A DNA stretch of 64,000 nucleotides from an uncultured Butyricicoccus sp. (GCA_944384655.1 CALWUF010000048.1:1-64000); one strand, 5' to 3'; positions 9,642 through 18,725 are shown, counted from the stretch's first letter. Notes: generated from the letters alone by a model not told the origin. A program made the numbers and translations.

Positions 9642-10499
9642 TCAAGTTTTTGGCAAAACCGCACAGACGATACGCGGCACGCCTGCCAGATCCCGTTGCA
9701 GGCGGACGTCTACCCAGCCCGCTGTCTGAAAAATTTCCGCAACCTGTCTCCCCTGCTTCCAGCCGCATTCTGCAAAAAAGACTCCGCCGGGTTTTAAACA
9801 AAATGCCGGTCTGTACGCCATTGCACGGTAAAAATCCAACCCATCTTCGCCGCCAAACAGCGCAAGATGCGGCTCATATGCATCCACACTGTATTCCAGC
9901 TCACCCATTTCCTGCGCTGTGATATACGGCGGATTGGTCACAACGAGATCAAATACTCCATCGATGCTTCCGGGTACAAGCGCATCCGCCTGTACGGACT
10001 GGAATCGCGGCGCATCCAGCCCATGCAGTGCCGCATTGTCGCGCGTCACGGCAAGCGCCGCTTGTGAACAGTCGGCAGCAATGACCTGCGCCTGCGGTAC
10101 CGCCAATGCGAGTGAAATGCCGATGCATCCGCTGCCGCAGCACAAATCCAACACGCGAGGCGATGGCAACCGCCGTGCCTCCTGTACTGCCGCATCACAC
10201 AGCCATTCGGTGTCACTGCGGGGAATGAGCACATCCGGCGTCACAGAAAACCGATTGCCATAAAAATCCCACTCACCGAGCACATAGGCGAGCGGTTCCC
10301 CTTGCTTTCGCCGTACCAGCAACTGTTGTGCCATATGCTGTTCCTCTTTGGACAGCCAGCGATTGTTCCACCCAAATGTATCCTGTGCATTCAGCCCGAC
10401 GGCATACGCCGTCAGTTCCCGTGCTTCGAGATCTGCCTGTTCCACACCCATCCCAGTCAACTGCTGACGCAGTTGCCGAAAACAATCCCATGCGTTCAC
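9642..10499 (-). CDS. prmC: Release-factor glutamine methyltransferase
   Basis: A 285-residue SAM-dependent enzyme that N5-methylates the GGQ glutamine of RF1 and RF2. It shows an N-terminal helical domain, the SAM loop VLDLCCGSGCIGIS and the catalytic NPPY motif (VTNPPYITAQE). Two adjacent GTG codons are possible starts. The second, at 10499, is 7 nt from AGGAGG and forms a GTGA overlap with the DUF1385 stop, so I prefer it. Confidence 0.92.
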   Translation of the reverse strand: MNAWDCFRQLRQQLTGMGVEQADLEARELTAYAVGLNAQDTFGWNNRWLSKEEQHMAQQLLVRRKQGEPLAYVLGEWDFYGNRFSVTPDVLIPRSDTEWLCDAAVQEARRLPSPRVLDLCCGSGCIGISLALAVPQAQVIAADCSQAALAVTRDNAALHGLDAPRFQSVQADALVPGSIDGVFDLVVTNPPYITAQEMGELEYSVDAYEPHLALFGGEDGLDFYRAMAYRPAFCLKPGGVFFAECGWKQGRQVAEIFQTAGWVDVRLQRDLAGVPRIVCAVLPKT

Positions 10500-11446
10500 C
10501 ACGTATCCTCCTGGCGATTGTCCGGAATGACATGCTCCAGCGACACAATGGCGACCTCAATCATGCTGTCATCCGGCTCCAGAACAGTGATGTGCTGGAG
10601 CATCATGCCAGGCCAACGCAGTGCACGGGAAAACACGCCGTCATGCCGTCCAGCAAACCGATTGATCTCATAACTCAAACCGATGACCACCGGCAGCAAC
10701 ACAAGCCGCAGCACGAGCTGTATCACACGGCTCTCTGACGTCACCAATGAAAACACCAAAATACTGATGATCATCACGACAAACAGAAAACTCGTCCCAC
10801 AACGCGGATGTTCGCGCGGTTGTACGCGTACATTGTCCACCGTCAAGGGCAACCCTTTTTCATAACAATAGATGGTCTTATGTTCCGCGCCGTGATAGCG
10901 AAATGTGCGCTTCATATCGGGAATCAGCGACATCAGCCACATATAGCCGATAAAAATCGCGATGCGCAGCACACCCTCCAACAAATTGACCATCAAATGC
11001 GGCAGGCTGTCCGGCAGAAAACCCACAGCAAAAGCAGGCAACAGGATAAACAGACCGATCGCCAACACAATACCCAGCACGATAGAAATGCCGTACAGCG
11101 CACTTTCCACCGCACCCTCACCGATCTTGTCAATCATCCATTTTTCAAATCCAGACGACTCTTCCTCTTCCTCATCGTCTAAAAACCGTGAAGAATATTC
11201 AATGGCTCGAAATCCGTCGGCAAGCGACTGTACCATCATGACAAATCCACGGATAACCGGCCAACCTGCCGGTGCAAATTTTTCGCGCAATGGCGTTGTT
11301 GTTTCATCTTTGATGGCAAGCGTGCCGTCTGGCTTGCGCACAACGATGCAGCTTTTGCGCGGACCTTTCATCATAATGCCTTCGAGAATCGACTGCCCGC
11401 CGATGGTTGTTTTATGCACAATTTTTTGTGAATATTTGGTATTCAA
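10496..11446 (-). CDS. DUF1385 membrane protein
   Basis: A 316-residue protein of the DUF1385 family, which is often found beside prmC and prfA in Firmicutes; the molecular function is not known. It begins with the family's conserved TTIGGQSILEGIMMKGP motif, then has about four hydrophobic helices, an acidic linker (DDEEEEE) and a metal-like YHGAEHKTIYCYE motif between helices. I chose TTG at 11446, with AAGGAG 7 nt upstream and inside the kinase stop; the longer ORF would run into the kinase gene in another frame. Confidence 0.82.
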   Translation of the reverse strand: MNTKYSQKIVHKTTIGGQSILEGIMMKGPRKSCIVVRKPDGTLAIKDETTTPLREKFAPAGWPVIRGFVMMVQSLADGFRAIEYSSRFLDDEEEEESSGFEKWMIDKIGEGAVESALYGISIVLGIVLAIGLFILLPAFAVGFLPDSLPHLMVNLLEGVLRIAIFIGYMWLMSLIPDMKRTFRYHGAEHKTIYCYEKGLPLTVDNVRVQPREHPRCGTSFLFVVMIISILVFSLVTSESRVIQLVLRLVLLPVVIGLSYEINRFAGRHDGVFSRALRWPGMMLQHITVLEPDDSMIEVAIVSLEHVIPDNRQEDTW

Positions 11447-11450
11447 CTGC

Positions 11451-13016
11451 TTACTCCTTGCTGATCTCCGTGACGATGGTTGCAGTCGGCTCGACGCGTT
11501 TGGTGTCTGTATTTGCCAACGGCAAAGAAATGGTAACGATCGTCCCCTCGCCATAGGTGCTGGCGATATTCAATGTACCGCCATGCATGCGCACAATTTC
11601 GTCCGTAACGGCCAGACCGATGCCATTGCCGCGCTGTTTGGAACTGCCCTTGTAGAATTTTTCCTTGACAAATGGCAACTCATCCTCTTTGATGCCAACG
11701 CCCCAGTCGCGCACCTGGATGCGCACAGTATAGCTGTCACGTGACAGTTCGATTTGGATTTTACCGCCACTCTTTCCGTATTTCGCGGCATTATCGATCA
11801 CGTTTAAAAATACCTGTTTGAGGCGGTGACGGTCGCCGCTGACCGGGCACATCTGATCGGGAATGTCATATATTAACTGGATATCTTCTTTTTCCAGCAT
11901 ATTTTCGTACATATAAACCGCTTCATACAGCTCTGCACCGACGTCAAACAGTTCGACATTGAGTTTCATGCGACCGGATTCCAACCGTGTAAAATCCAAC
12001 AGCTCCTCGACCATCTGTGTCAGACGATTGCTCTCCTTCTGGATGATGCGCAAACCCATGATAACCTCTTCCGGATCGGTCGCACCGCCCGCAATCAACG
12101 TATCGCTCCAACCGCCAATGGCAGTGAGCGGCGTGCGCAGCTCGTGTGAGACGGAAGAGATGAAATCATTTTTCATGCGTTCCGCACGGCTGATTTCCTC
12201 AGACATATGGTTGATCGTATCGCATAAATCGCCAATCTCATCGTCATAGACCTTGTGCAGGCGCATACCATACCGTCCCGCAGCGATCTCTTTGGCGATG
12301 ATGTTGATCTTCATGACCGGTTCGACAATTGATTTGATAAAATACCGGTTGGAAAGCTCAACGGTCAGTGCAAAAAACAATCCAACCAACAGACAGGCCA
12401 GCACAATATAGACAATCTGCCGCTGCACAAGCGCCATCGATGAGATGCAGCGCACACAGCCGATCAGGTTTTGCTTGGAATCATACAACGGAGAAGAAGC
12501 GGACATCACACGTTCCCCCGACGTCGTATCTTTCCCCATCCAGACCGTTGTGGTGTTGTTCTCCAGACACTGCGCCACGTCCTCTGTACCCGGTGCGCTG
12601 CCCGTCTGCGTGAACGACGAAGACGATGACAAAATATATCCGCTATAGGAAACAATCTGAATTTCCAATTTGTCCTTGTCTTCAAAACCAGTGACAAATG
12701 ACTGTCCGGCAGACAGGAACTGCTCATAACTGGAATTGAGAAAACGGTTTAAAAATGCCGCTGACTGCGTCGCGCGCGTGACAAGATTCTGCCGCATGTT
12801 GTTATAATAATAGCTTGCCCCTATCATGGTGATAAAAATCGAGGCAATGGCAAGCGCTGCTGTGATGATTGTCATTGAATTCATCGTCCAGCGCCCTTTG
12901 AGCCCGCCACGGGCATGCTGTACGCGAAATTCACGGGGTCCCTCTTGCTTGTCCCCCTTAAATTCCTGCGAAAGATCAGGCAATTCCCTGGTATCCGCAG
13001 TAACCTTTCTATCCAT
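11451..13016 (-). CDS. Membrane sensor histidine kinase
   Basis: A 521-residue kinase. In order: a basic cytoplasmic N-terminus of about 45 residues, TM1 near 47-71, an extracytoplasmic sensing segment to about 198, TM2 near 201-221, HAMP, HisKA with the phospho-acceptor histidine in SSVSHELRTPL (about residue 291), and an ATPase domain with N box NVIDNAAKYG and G boxes DWGVGI and GNGIGLAV. The layout resembles PhoR/ResE/WalK. It starts 17 nt after the response-regulator stop, so the pair is cotranscribed. The signal is unknown. Confidence 0.9.
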   Translation of the reverse strand: MDRKVTADTRELPDLSQEFKGDKQEGPREFRVQHARGGLKGRWTMNSMTIITAALAIASIFITMIGASYYYNNMRQNLVTRATQSAAFLNRFLNSSYEQFLSAGQSFVTGFEDKDKLEIQIVSYSGYILSSSSSFTQTGSAPGTEDVAQCLENNTTTVWMGKDTTSGERVMSASSPLYDSKQNLIGCVRCISSMALVQRQIVYIVLACLLVGLFFALTVELSNRYFIKSIVEPVMKINIIAKEIAAGRYGMRLHKVYDDEIGDLCDTINHMSEEISRAERMKNDFISSVSHELRTPLTAIGGWSDTLIAGGATDPEEVIMGLRIIQKESNRLTQMVEELLDFTRLESGRMKLNVELFDVGAELYEAVYMYENMLEKEDIQLIYDIPDQMCPVSGDRHRLKQVFLNVIDNAAKYGKSGGKIQIELSRDSYTVRIQVRDWGVGIKEDELPFVKEKFYKGSSKQRGNGIGLAVTDEIVRMHGGTLNIASTYGEGTIVTISLPLANTDTKRVEPTATIVTEISKE

Positions 13017-13033
13017 AGATCAATCCTTCTCGG

Positions 13034-13723
13034 TCAGTCTTTCCACATATAACCAAAACCGCGTACCGTTGTAATATGCTTCGGGGAAGCCGGATCATCT
13101 TCCACCTTGATGCGAAGACGGCGGATATTGACGTCAACAATCTTGAGTTCACCGGAATAATTTTTGCCCCAAACTGCACTGAGCAGCTCCTCACGATCCA
13201 TGGCACGCCCCCGGTTTTCCAAAAATGTTTTCATCAGAGAAAACTCAACCTGTGTCAAATCAACACGGCGTCCTTTTTTCTTCAGTTCCCGTGCGCGCAT
13301 ATCCAGACAAAAATCACCGCTCTGTATGGTTTCCGCTGAGAACGAATGCAGACCCAGACGGCGTACCAACGCGTCGATGCGCGCAGTCAATTCGACAACA
13401 GAAAACGGTTTGGTCACGTAGTCATCCGCCCCGGTCATCAGCCCTGTGACTTTATCGGATTCCTGTGTGCGTGCGGTCAACATAATGATGCCGCCCTCAT
13501 AGCCTTCCGCACGCAGTGTGCGGCAGACGTCATACCCGTCGATGCCGGGAAGCATAACATCAAGAATGCAGACTGCAACGTCTGTATTATTATGAAATTT
13601 CTCCAACGCTTCTTCACCGCTGCCCGCCTGAATGACCTCATAACCTGCGCGTTTGAGGTTAATCACGACAAAACTGCGAATATTTTCTTCGTCTTCTAAA
13701 ACCAATACTTTACGTGTCATCAT
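13034..13723 (-). CDS. OmpR-family response regulator
   Basis: A 229-residue DNA-binding regulator. The receiver domain has the acidic pocket EDEE, the phospho-acceptor Asp in ILDVMLPGIDGYD and the conserved Lys in TKPF. The C-terminal winged helix carries VDVNIRRLRIKVEDDPASPKHI and the terminal VRGFGYMW. It lies between a lipoprotein gene (43-nt gap) and its cognate kinase. A tandem ATGATG start follows AAGGAGA. Confidence 0.92.
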   Translation of the reverse strand: MMTRKVLVLEDEENIRSFVVINLKRAGYEVIQAGSGEEALEKFHNNTDVAVCILDVMLPGIDGYDVCRTLRAEGYEGGIIMLTARTQESDKVTGLMTGADDYVTKPFSVVELTARIDALVRRLGLHSFSAETIQSGDFCLDMRARELKKKGRRVDLTQVEFSLMKTFLENRGRAMDREELLSAVWGKNYSGELKIVDVNIRRLRIKVEDDPASPKHITTVRGFGYMWKD

Positions 13724-13766
13724 AATGATATCCGATCTCCTTCGTTCCTATCTATACTATCGTTGG

Positions 13767-15098
13767 TTATCTCCATTCGCTTTCTACAACGCTGAACGCT
13801 TCCACAACTTCAGCTTCTGATATCTGATAGCTGCTTCGGCTTTCACCCAACTTGGCGGCGAAACACGTATCTGCGGTAGAGCCGAGATCAATCAGTCCGC
13901 CCGCCTCGGCAGCGTCCTTGCGATCTTCACCGGTAAATACATAGATGGTCAACAGGGGATCGTTCAAACGACCGCGCTGCATAAATGTCGTCTGGCTCAC
14001 GCCTGCTTCACTCATGGTTGTCGCTGTGACTTCCCCGCGCCACCCTTTCGGAAAACGGAACGTCCAACCTTCTGAAAGGCTGTCATAGGTTGTCAACATG
14101 CGCTGCGTTGCGCCGTCCATACCGTAGCGATACCAATCGACCATCCACAGAGTCTGTGTTGCATCGCTGTCCTCATAGCCGGGCATCGGCTGCAACTGCG
14201 GCACCTCAATGATACCGTCGCTGTCGATATCCGAACAATAATAAAGCGAAATGGAACGATACGTAGAGGCGTTGGCGGACAATGCTACATTGCGCAGCCT
14301 GGTTTTATCCAACACATAGATATCTGTCTGCATGCCATTGTCATTTTCAAATTTGTTGTCCACAAAGATCGCCTGATGCCCATCCTCATCCAATTTACCT
14401 TCTGTGATATTGGCAACCGTCTGTACATCCTGTGTCGCATCCGTCTGTGAAAGCAGGATCATTTTGTTGTCAACATAATCATAGACTTGTGCGGTCTTGC
14501 GCCCCGCGTCGTCATACGTGACGGTGAACAGTTCTTCCGAATCGTCACTGTCCAGATCGCTCATGGTATAACTGGTATATGTCGCATCGAGCACCTCGGT
14601 GAGTTTGTCGTCCTGTACGGCGCATACCGTCATGCCCTGCTTGAGGTCGCCTGACAGCGTCCAAGTCAATACAATGAGCTTTTTCTCCTGTTTCCCGCCT
14701 GTGCTCTCATCCGTCTCATGGATGGTAAGAAAGGACATGGAACCCAACGCAGAACCGGGAGCTTCTATGCTTCCAATGGTATGATATTCGTTATCCTCCA
14801 GTTCAAAGGCATATACATAGATTTTTCCGCCTGAACCTTCGCGCAGAAAGGCAATGGCTTCTTTTTCGCTGTCGCCGTCGATATCCTCGAACGTGACAGT
14901 GTTGCGGTATTCACCGCTCTGCGGCGACACATAGGTCATGGTGTCGCCCATGATCTGTTCCAACTGTTTTTGCAGCAACATAAAATTTTCTGACGGTCGA
15001 GGTGTTTGCAACAGGTCATCCCCGCCGGAAATCAGCGAACAGCCTGACAGAAATGCCGCACACAGTACAACAGCAATACATCGTTTGACTGCTTTCAT
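13767..15098 (-). CDS. Predicted lipoprotein of unknown function
   Basis: A 443-residue secreted protein with a lipoprotein signal peptide (MKAVKRCIAVVL, lipobox LSGC with Cys near residue 20). The body has repeated acidic Asp-rich turns of the type DIDGDSEKE, DLDSDDSEEL and DIDSDGIIEV, like FG-GAP/VCBS or dockerin-like calcium loops in a beta-propeller-type fold. I do not recognise a named family. It is 43 nt upstream of the response regulator, so it may belong to the same signalling operon. The frame extends far upstream, but only the ATG at 15098 gives a signal peptide and a GGTAGGA site. Confidence 0.7.
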   Translation of the reverse strand: MKAVKRCIAVVLCAAFLSGCSLISGGDDLLQTPRPSENFMLLQKQLEQIMGDTMTYVSPQSGEYRNTVTFEDIDGDSEKEAIAFLREGSGGKIYVYAFELEDNEYHTIGSIEAPGSALGSMSFLTIHETDESTGGKQEKKLIVLTWTLSGDLKQGMTVCAVQDDKLTEVLDATYTSYTMSDLDSDDSEELFTVTYDDAGRKTAQVYDYVDNKMILLSQTDATQDVQTVANITEGKLDEDGHQAIFVDNKFENDNGMQTDIYVLDKTRLRNVALSANASTYRSISLYYCSDIDSDGIIEVPQLQPMPGYEDSDATQTLWMVDWYRYGMDGATQRMLTTYDSLSEGWTFRFPKGWRGEVTATTMSEAGVSQTTFMQRGRLNDPLLTIYVFTGEDRKDAAEAGGLIDLGSTADTCFAAKLGESRSSYQISEAEVVEAFSVVESEWR

Positions 15099-15189
15099 AA
15101 ATCCTACCCATAAGATGTGGGCTGCATCCGACGTTGCCGCCGAACCCCGCCCACCGTTGTTTTTCACGTCTGTCCTGACAATTTTCTTT

Positions 15190-15218
15190 ATTGTATCACA
15201 CTTTGCGCGGTTTGAACA
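15190..15218 (-). promoter_or_regulatory. Possible promoter of the lipoprotein-TCS operon
   Basis: On the minus strand TGTTCA, a 17-nt spacer and an extended -10 TGATACAAT, about 90 nt before the ATG. The -35 is weak. Confidence 0.4.
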
Positions 15219-15250
15219 CCACAGACCGAACAAATTTTCACCTTGTAACC

Positions 15251-15280
15251 TTGACAACAATTTACTGTATATGCTACCAT
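15251..15280 (+). promoter_or_regulatory. Promoter of tRNA-Leu
   Basis: TTGACA, an 18-nt spacer ending in TGC (extended -10), and TACCAT, about 18 nt before the mature tRNA. Confidence 0.6.
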
Positions 15281-15298
15281 AACAATATACTGTTTTAC

Positions 15299-15381
15299 GC
15301 GGATATGGCGGAATTGGCAGACGCACTGGATTTAGGTTCCAGCGGGCAACCGTGCAGGTTCAAGTCCTGTTATCCGCACCA
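15299..15381 (+). tRNA. tRNA-Leu (anticodon UAG)
   Basis: An 83-nt type II tRNA. The 7-bp acceptor stem is GCGGATA/TATCCGC, the anticodon stem CTGGA/TCCAG holds loop TTTAGGT with anticodon TAG, there is a variable arm CGG-GCAA-CCG, a T loop TTCAAGT, and an encoded CCA. It reads CUN leucine codons. Confidence 0.96.
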
Positions 15382-15385
15382 CGTT

Positions 15386-15420
15386 GGAGCGGACTTCATA
15401 TTGTCCGCTCCGATTTTTTT
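15386..15420 (+). terminator. Terminator of tRNA-Leu
   Basis: 9-bp stem GGAGCGGAC/GTCCGCTCC followed by GATTTTTTT. A second hairpin (CGCCCCACTT/AAGTGGGGCG, 15429-15454) follows directly. Confidence 0.85.
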
Positions 15421-15459
15421 AAAAGGGACGCCCCACTTTTGGATAAGTGGGGCGCTGTC

Positions 15460-15473
15460 ATAATCCGGATTAT
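15460..15473. promoter_or_regulatory. 14-bp palindrome before the FAH gene
   Basis: ATAATCCGGATTAT is a perfect palindrome 66 nt before the FAH-family start. It could be an operator; nothing more supports that. Confidence 0.25.
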
Positions 15474-15538
15474 CTGCATGGTCTTGTTTTCTATATTTCC
15501 ATGTATCTGATATCATTTTATTGAAAGGAAGGTATCCC

Positions 15539-16405
15539 ATGAAGCTGTATACGTATAAAACCGTGGATGGCATAGAACGACTTGCTGTTGAATTGCACAA
15601 TAAATTATATGATCTGGCACAATTCGGCTTGGCTTATGCCGATATGAATGCACTGATTGCCGACAGCACAGCCTTTCTGCGCATGAAACTCGATGCGTCA
15701 GGAAAACAGCCGCTGGAAGAGCCGGTGACACTGTGCGCTCCCATCCCACATCCGAAGCAGGATGTGCTGTGTCTGGGTATCAATTACACCGCACATGCAG
15801 CAGAAGCCAGCCGTTTCAATGATGAAGCATTTGGCGGTGAACGCCCAAAAGCGATTTATTTCAGCAAACGCGTGCACACTGCCTCCGGCGACGGCGATTG
15901 CATCCCATCGTATCCCGGTCTGGTTGACAGCCTGGATTACGAATGTGAGTTGGGTGTGATCCTGGGCAAAGACGCTTTCTGTGTACAGCCGGAGGACGTG
16001 GCAGACTATATTTTCGGCTATACAATTGTCAACGATGTATCCGCACGCAATCTGCAAACCGCACACAAACAATGGTACTTCGGCAAAAGTCTCGATGGCT
16101 TTACACCGTGCGGTCCATGTATCCTGACAGCAGATGAGGTTCCCTTCCCACCCGCACTGTACATCCGCTGCACGGTCAATGGCGAACTGCGCCAGGACAG
16201 CAATACCTCGCATCTGATCCATGGCATTGCAGACATTATATCCGAGTTGTCCCGCGGTATGACGTTATGCGCTGGGACAATCATTGCCACCGGTACACCC
16301 TCTGGCGTGGGCATGGGTATGCAGCCCCCACAGTTTCTCAAACCAGGCGATGCCATTGTCTGTGAAATCGAAGGCATTGGCGCCCTACACAACACCGTGA
16401 AATAA
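15539..16405 (+). CDS. Fumarylacetoacetate-hydrolase-family protein
   Basis: A 288-residue protein of the FAH superfamily (2-oxo acid hydratases, hydrolases and decarboxylases of ring-cleavage or related acids). The C-terminal domain has the metal-binding set LDYECELGVIL and the conserved GYTIVNDVSAR, KSLDGFTPCGP and GTPSGVG motifs. The physiological substrate cannot be read from sequence. The ATG at 15539 follows GGAAGG. It is transcribed alone between tRNA-Leu and a terminator. Confidence 0.85.
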   Translation: MKLYTYKTVDGIERLAVELHNKLYDLAQFGLAYADMNALIADSTAFLRMKLDASGKQPLEEPVTLCAPIPHPKQDVLCLGINYTAHAAEASRFNDEAFGGERPKAIYFSKRVHTASGDGDCIPSYPGLVDSLDYECELGVILGKDAFCVQPEDVADYIFGYTIVNDVSARNLQTAHKQWYFGKSLDGFTPCGPCILTADEVPFPPALYIRCTVNGELRQDSNTSHLIHGIADIISELSRGMTLCAGTIIATGTPSGVGMGMQPPQFLKPGDAIVCEIEGIGALHNTVK

Positions 16406-16408
16406 GTC

Positions 16409-16434
16409 AAAGCCCCGGTAAAGTCCGGGGCTTT
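16409..16434. terminator. Bidirectional terminator, FAH and DUF3793
   Basis: Perfect 10-bp stem AAAGCCCCGG/CCGGGGCTTT with a 6-nt loop between the two convergent stops; T-rich on both exits. Confidence 0.75.
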
Positions 16435-16452
16435 GTGCTCAACGAAACAATG

Positions 16453-17016
16453 TTATGCGGCGACAATCAATTTTATCAGCGGCACGCCGCGGCGATACAT
16501 GCGTTTATAAACCGCTGTACAGCGCTTATATGCATCAAATGTCCGCTGTGCGCGATCCGCATCTCCGTAACATTTCCAATACCCACAGCAGGAATAATTC
16601 TGTCCTCGGTTTTCAATAAATCCAATCACATCGCGCAGAGGATAGCCCAAAAATACACCGATTTCATGCGGAAAATCTTCCTGTACACACAAACGGCGCG
16701 ACAACTGACATAATATACCTTCTGTCCCTTTCGAGAGGTCATAGCCGTTTTTCTTCAGGAATTCCATCGTATCTGCTTGCGCCAATGTGCGGCTGATCCA
16801 ATCCCAACGGCAGACATAAATCAGACACGCCTGCGTGCGGCGGCAGCGTTTGACTACGCGGATGCGGATACCACTCGCACGCAAATGGTTATTCCACTCC
16901 TGTACTGAGTGGTATAGTTCTGCATTATCCGCACAACGGAACAGATTTGCAGGTTTTACCCCTGCGAGTGTCGGCGCACACTGTTCGACCAACATCTCTT
17001 CCAGCGTTTTGTTCAT
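16453..17016 (-). CDS. DUF3793 protein, probably iron-regulated
   Basis: A 187-residue soluble protein. The segments CAPTLAGVKPANLF near the start, HEIGVFLGYPLRDVIGFIENRG near residue 125, and CCGYWKCYGD match the DUF3793 family of Clostridia; its biochemistry is unknown. It has several cysteines (CRWDW, LCQLSRRLC, YSCCGYWKCYG) that could bind metal or a cofactor. The start at 17016 has GTGGAG just upstream; a second in-frame ATG lies 5 codons earlier. Two TTAG-N6-CTAA boxes lie in its leader, the same boxes that precede the feo operon, so I infer control by iron. Confidence 0.78.
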   Translation of the reverse strand: MNKTLEEMLVEQCAPTLAGVKPANLFRCADNAELYHSVQEWNNHLRASGIRIRVVKRCRRTQACLIYVCRWDWISRTLAQADTMEFLKKNGYDLSKGTEGILCQLSRRLCVQEDFPHEIGVFLGYPLRDVIGFIENRGQNYSCCGYWKCYGDADRAQRTFDAYKRCTAVYKRMYRRGVPLIKLIVAA

Positions 17017-17033
17017 ATACTCCACTCCCATAA

Positions 17034-17047
17034 TTAGTTGAAGCTAA
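17034..17047. promoter_or_regulatory. Iron-box-like dyad (copy a)
   Basis: TTAGTTGAAGCTAA, i.e. TTAG-N6-CTAA, immediately upstream of the DUF3793 ribosome-binding site. Confidence 0.6.
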
Positions 17048-17064
17048 CTCGAATTCCAAAAACT

Positions 17065-17084
17065 AGGGCTGCTTTGACAGCCCT
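17065..17084 (-). terminator. Attenuator-like hairpin in the DUF3793 leader
   Basis: 7-bp stem AGGGCTG/CAGCCCT, loop TCAAAG, followed on the minus strand by AGTTTTTGG. It sits between the two dyads, downstream of the promoter and before the gene. Confidence 0.5.
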
Positions 17085-17092
17085 CTCTATAG

Positions 17093-17106
17093 TTAGTCTA
17101 CGCTAA
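17093..17106. promoter_or_regulatory. Iron-box-like dyad (copy b)
   Basis: TTAGTCTACGCTAA starts 8 nt downstream of the DUF3793 -10 box, covering the likely start site. Confidence 0.65.
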
Positions 17107-17114
17107 CCACCATA

Positions 17115-17143
17115 AGAATACCAAACTCAATCCGTGTTGTCAA
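17115..17143 (-). promoter_or_regulatory. Promoter of the DUF3793 gene
   Basis: On the minus strand TTGACA, a 17-nt spacer and TATTCT. Confidence 0.7.
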
Positions 17144-17214
17144 TCCCTTCTCGTATCATTTAACTCCTATCTGTAGCTTTTCCTCCCAATCCATTGCATA
17201 TGTATGCCAATAAA

Positions 17215-17243
17215 TTGATTGTATCTGCAAAATAGGGTATACT
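17215..17243 (+). promoter_or_regulatory. Promoter of pncB
   Basis: TTGATT, a 17-nt spacer and TATACT, 39 nt before the ATG. Confidence 0.7.
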
Positions 17244-17282
17244 GGATACATAAACTCCCATTGGGAATAGGAAGTGACTGAT

Positions 17283-18725
17283 ATGCAACGAGAAAACCTT
17301 TCCATGCTCTGTGACTTTTATGAACTGACCATGAGCAATGGATATTTCCTCAACGGTTTTTACACGAGGAATACCTATTTCGACGTATTTTTCCGCACTG
17401 TACCAGACGGCGGCGGCTTTGCGATTGCGGCGGGACTGGAACAGGTGGTGCACTATATCGAACAGCTTCATTTCGACGAAGAAGACATCGATTATTTGCG
17501 CTCAAAACACATTTTTGACGAAAAATTCCTCGATTACCTGCGTGAGTTCAAATTTACCGGCGATATTTACGCCGTACCAGAGGGTACGCCCGTGTTTCCA
17601 AATGAACCCATTCTGACCGTACGCGCCCCGGCCATTGAAGCCCAACTGATTGAAACATTTGTCTTACTTGCCATCAATCATCAGTCTCTGATTGCCACCA
17701 AAGCCAAGCGCATTGTACGTGCCGCACAGGGACGTGTGGTGTTGGAATTCGGCTCCCGCCGCGCTCAGGGTATTGATGGCGCTGTCATCGGCGCACGCGC
17801 GGCATACATCGGCGGCTGTGCCGGGACGGCATGCACGTTGACAGATGAATTGTATGGTGTGCCCGCCGGCGGCACCATGGCGCATTCATGGGTACAGATG
17901 TTCGACAGCGAATATGAGGCATTTAAGACGTATTGTGAACTGTATCCAAACAACACGACGCTGTTGGTAGATACCTATAACACACTGAAAAGCGGCGTAC
18001 CGAATGCCATCCGTGCATTTAAAGATGTATTGGTGCCCAAGGGGATCACCAATTTCGCCATCCGGTTGGATTCCGGTGATATCGCCTATCTGTCGCGCCA
18101 GGCGCGCAAATTATTGGATGAAGCAGGTTTGTCCTGTTGCAAAATCACCGCGTCCAATGCGCTGGATGAACATCTGATCTGTGATCTTCTCATGCAAGGC
18201 GCCTGCATTGATACCTTTGGCGTCGGTGAACGTCTGATCACGGCGCGCAGTGCGCCGGTCTTCGGCGGCGTATACAAACTGGTAGCGGTTGAAGCGCCGG
18301 ATGGGACTGTGATTCCTAAAATCAAAGTGAGTGAAAATACCTCGAAAATCACCAATCCACATTTTAAAAAAGTGTACCGTTTTTTTGACAACGAAAGCGG
18401 CAAAGCTCTTGCAGATGAACTCTGTGTCTATGATGAGGTCATCGATCCGGACACACCACATACGATTTTTGATCCGAATGCGACGTGGAAGACCAAAACA
18501 CTCACCAATTTTACAGTGAAAGAACTGCATGTTCCGATTTTCAAAAACGGCAAGCGCGTCTATGATCTCCCCTCTATCCACGACATTCAGGCATATTGTA
18601 CCGAACAGGTCAATCTACTTTGGGACGAAGTGCAACGCTTTGAAAACCCACATACCTATTATGTGGATTTGTCGCGCAGGCTGTGGGACATCAAACGCCT
18701 GTTGCTGCGCGACTGCAAACAGTAA
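17283..18725 (+). CDS. pncB: Nicotinate phosphoribosyltransferase
   Basis: A 480-residue enzyme that makes nicotinate mononucleotide from nicotinate, PRPP and ATP for NAD salvage. Visible are the N-terminal CDFYELTMSNGY, the central EFGSRRAQGIDGA with the conserved histidine-region motif GGTMAHSW, and the phosphate-binding IRLDSGDIAYLS and FGVGERL segments. I chose ATG 17283, 9 nt after AGGAA; the GTG at 17274 lies on top of that site. It is monocistronic with its own promoter and terminator. Confidence 0.93.
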   Translation: MQRENLSMLCDFYELTMSNGYFLNGFYTRNTYFDVFFRTVPDGGGFAIAAGLEQVVHYIEQLHFDEEDIDYLRSKHIFDEKFLDYLREFKFTGDIYAVPEGTPVFPNEPILTVRAPAIEAQLIETFVLLAINHQSLIATKAKRIVRAAQGRVVLEFGSRRAQGIDGAVIGARAAYIGGCAGTACTLTDELYGVPAGGTMAHSWVQMFDSEYEAFKTYCELYPNNTTLLVDTYNTLKSGVPNAIRAFKDVLVPKGITNFAIRLDSGDIAYLSRQARKLLDEAGLSCCKITASNALDEHLICDLLMQGACIDTFGVGERLITARSAPVFGGVYKLVAVEAPDGTVIPKIKVSENTSKITNPHFKKVYRFFDNESGKALADELCVYDEVIDPDTPHTIFDPNATWKTKTLTNFTVKELHVPIFKNGKRVYDLPSIHDIQAYCTEQVNLLWDEVQRFENPHTYYVDLSRRLWDIKRLLLRDCKQ

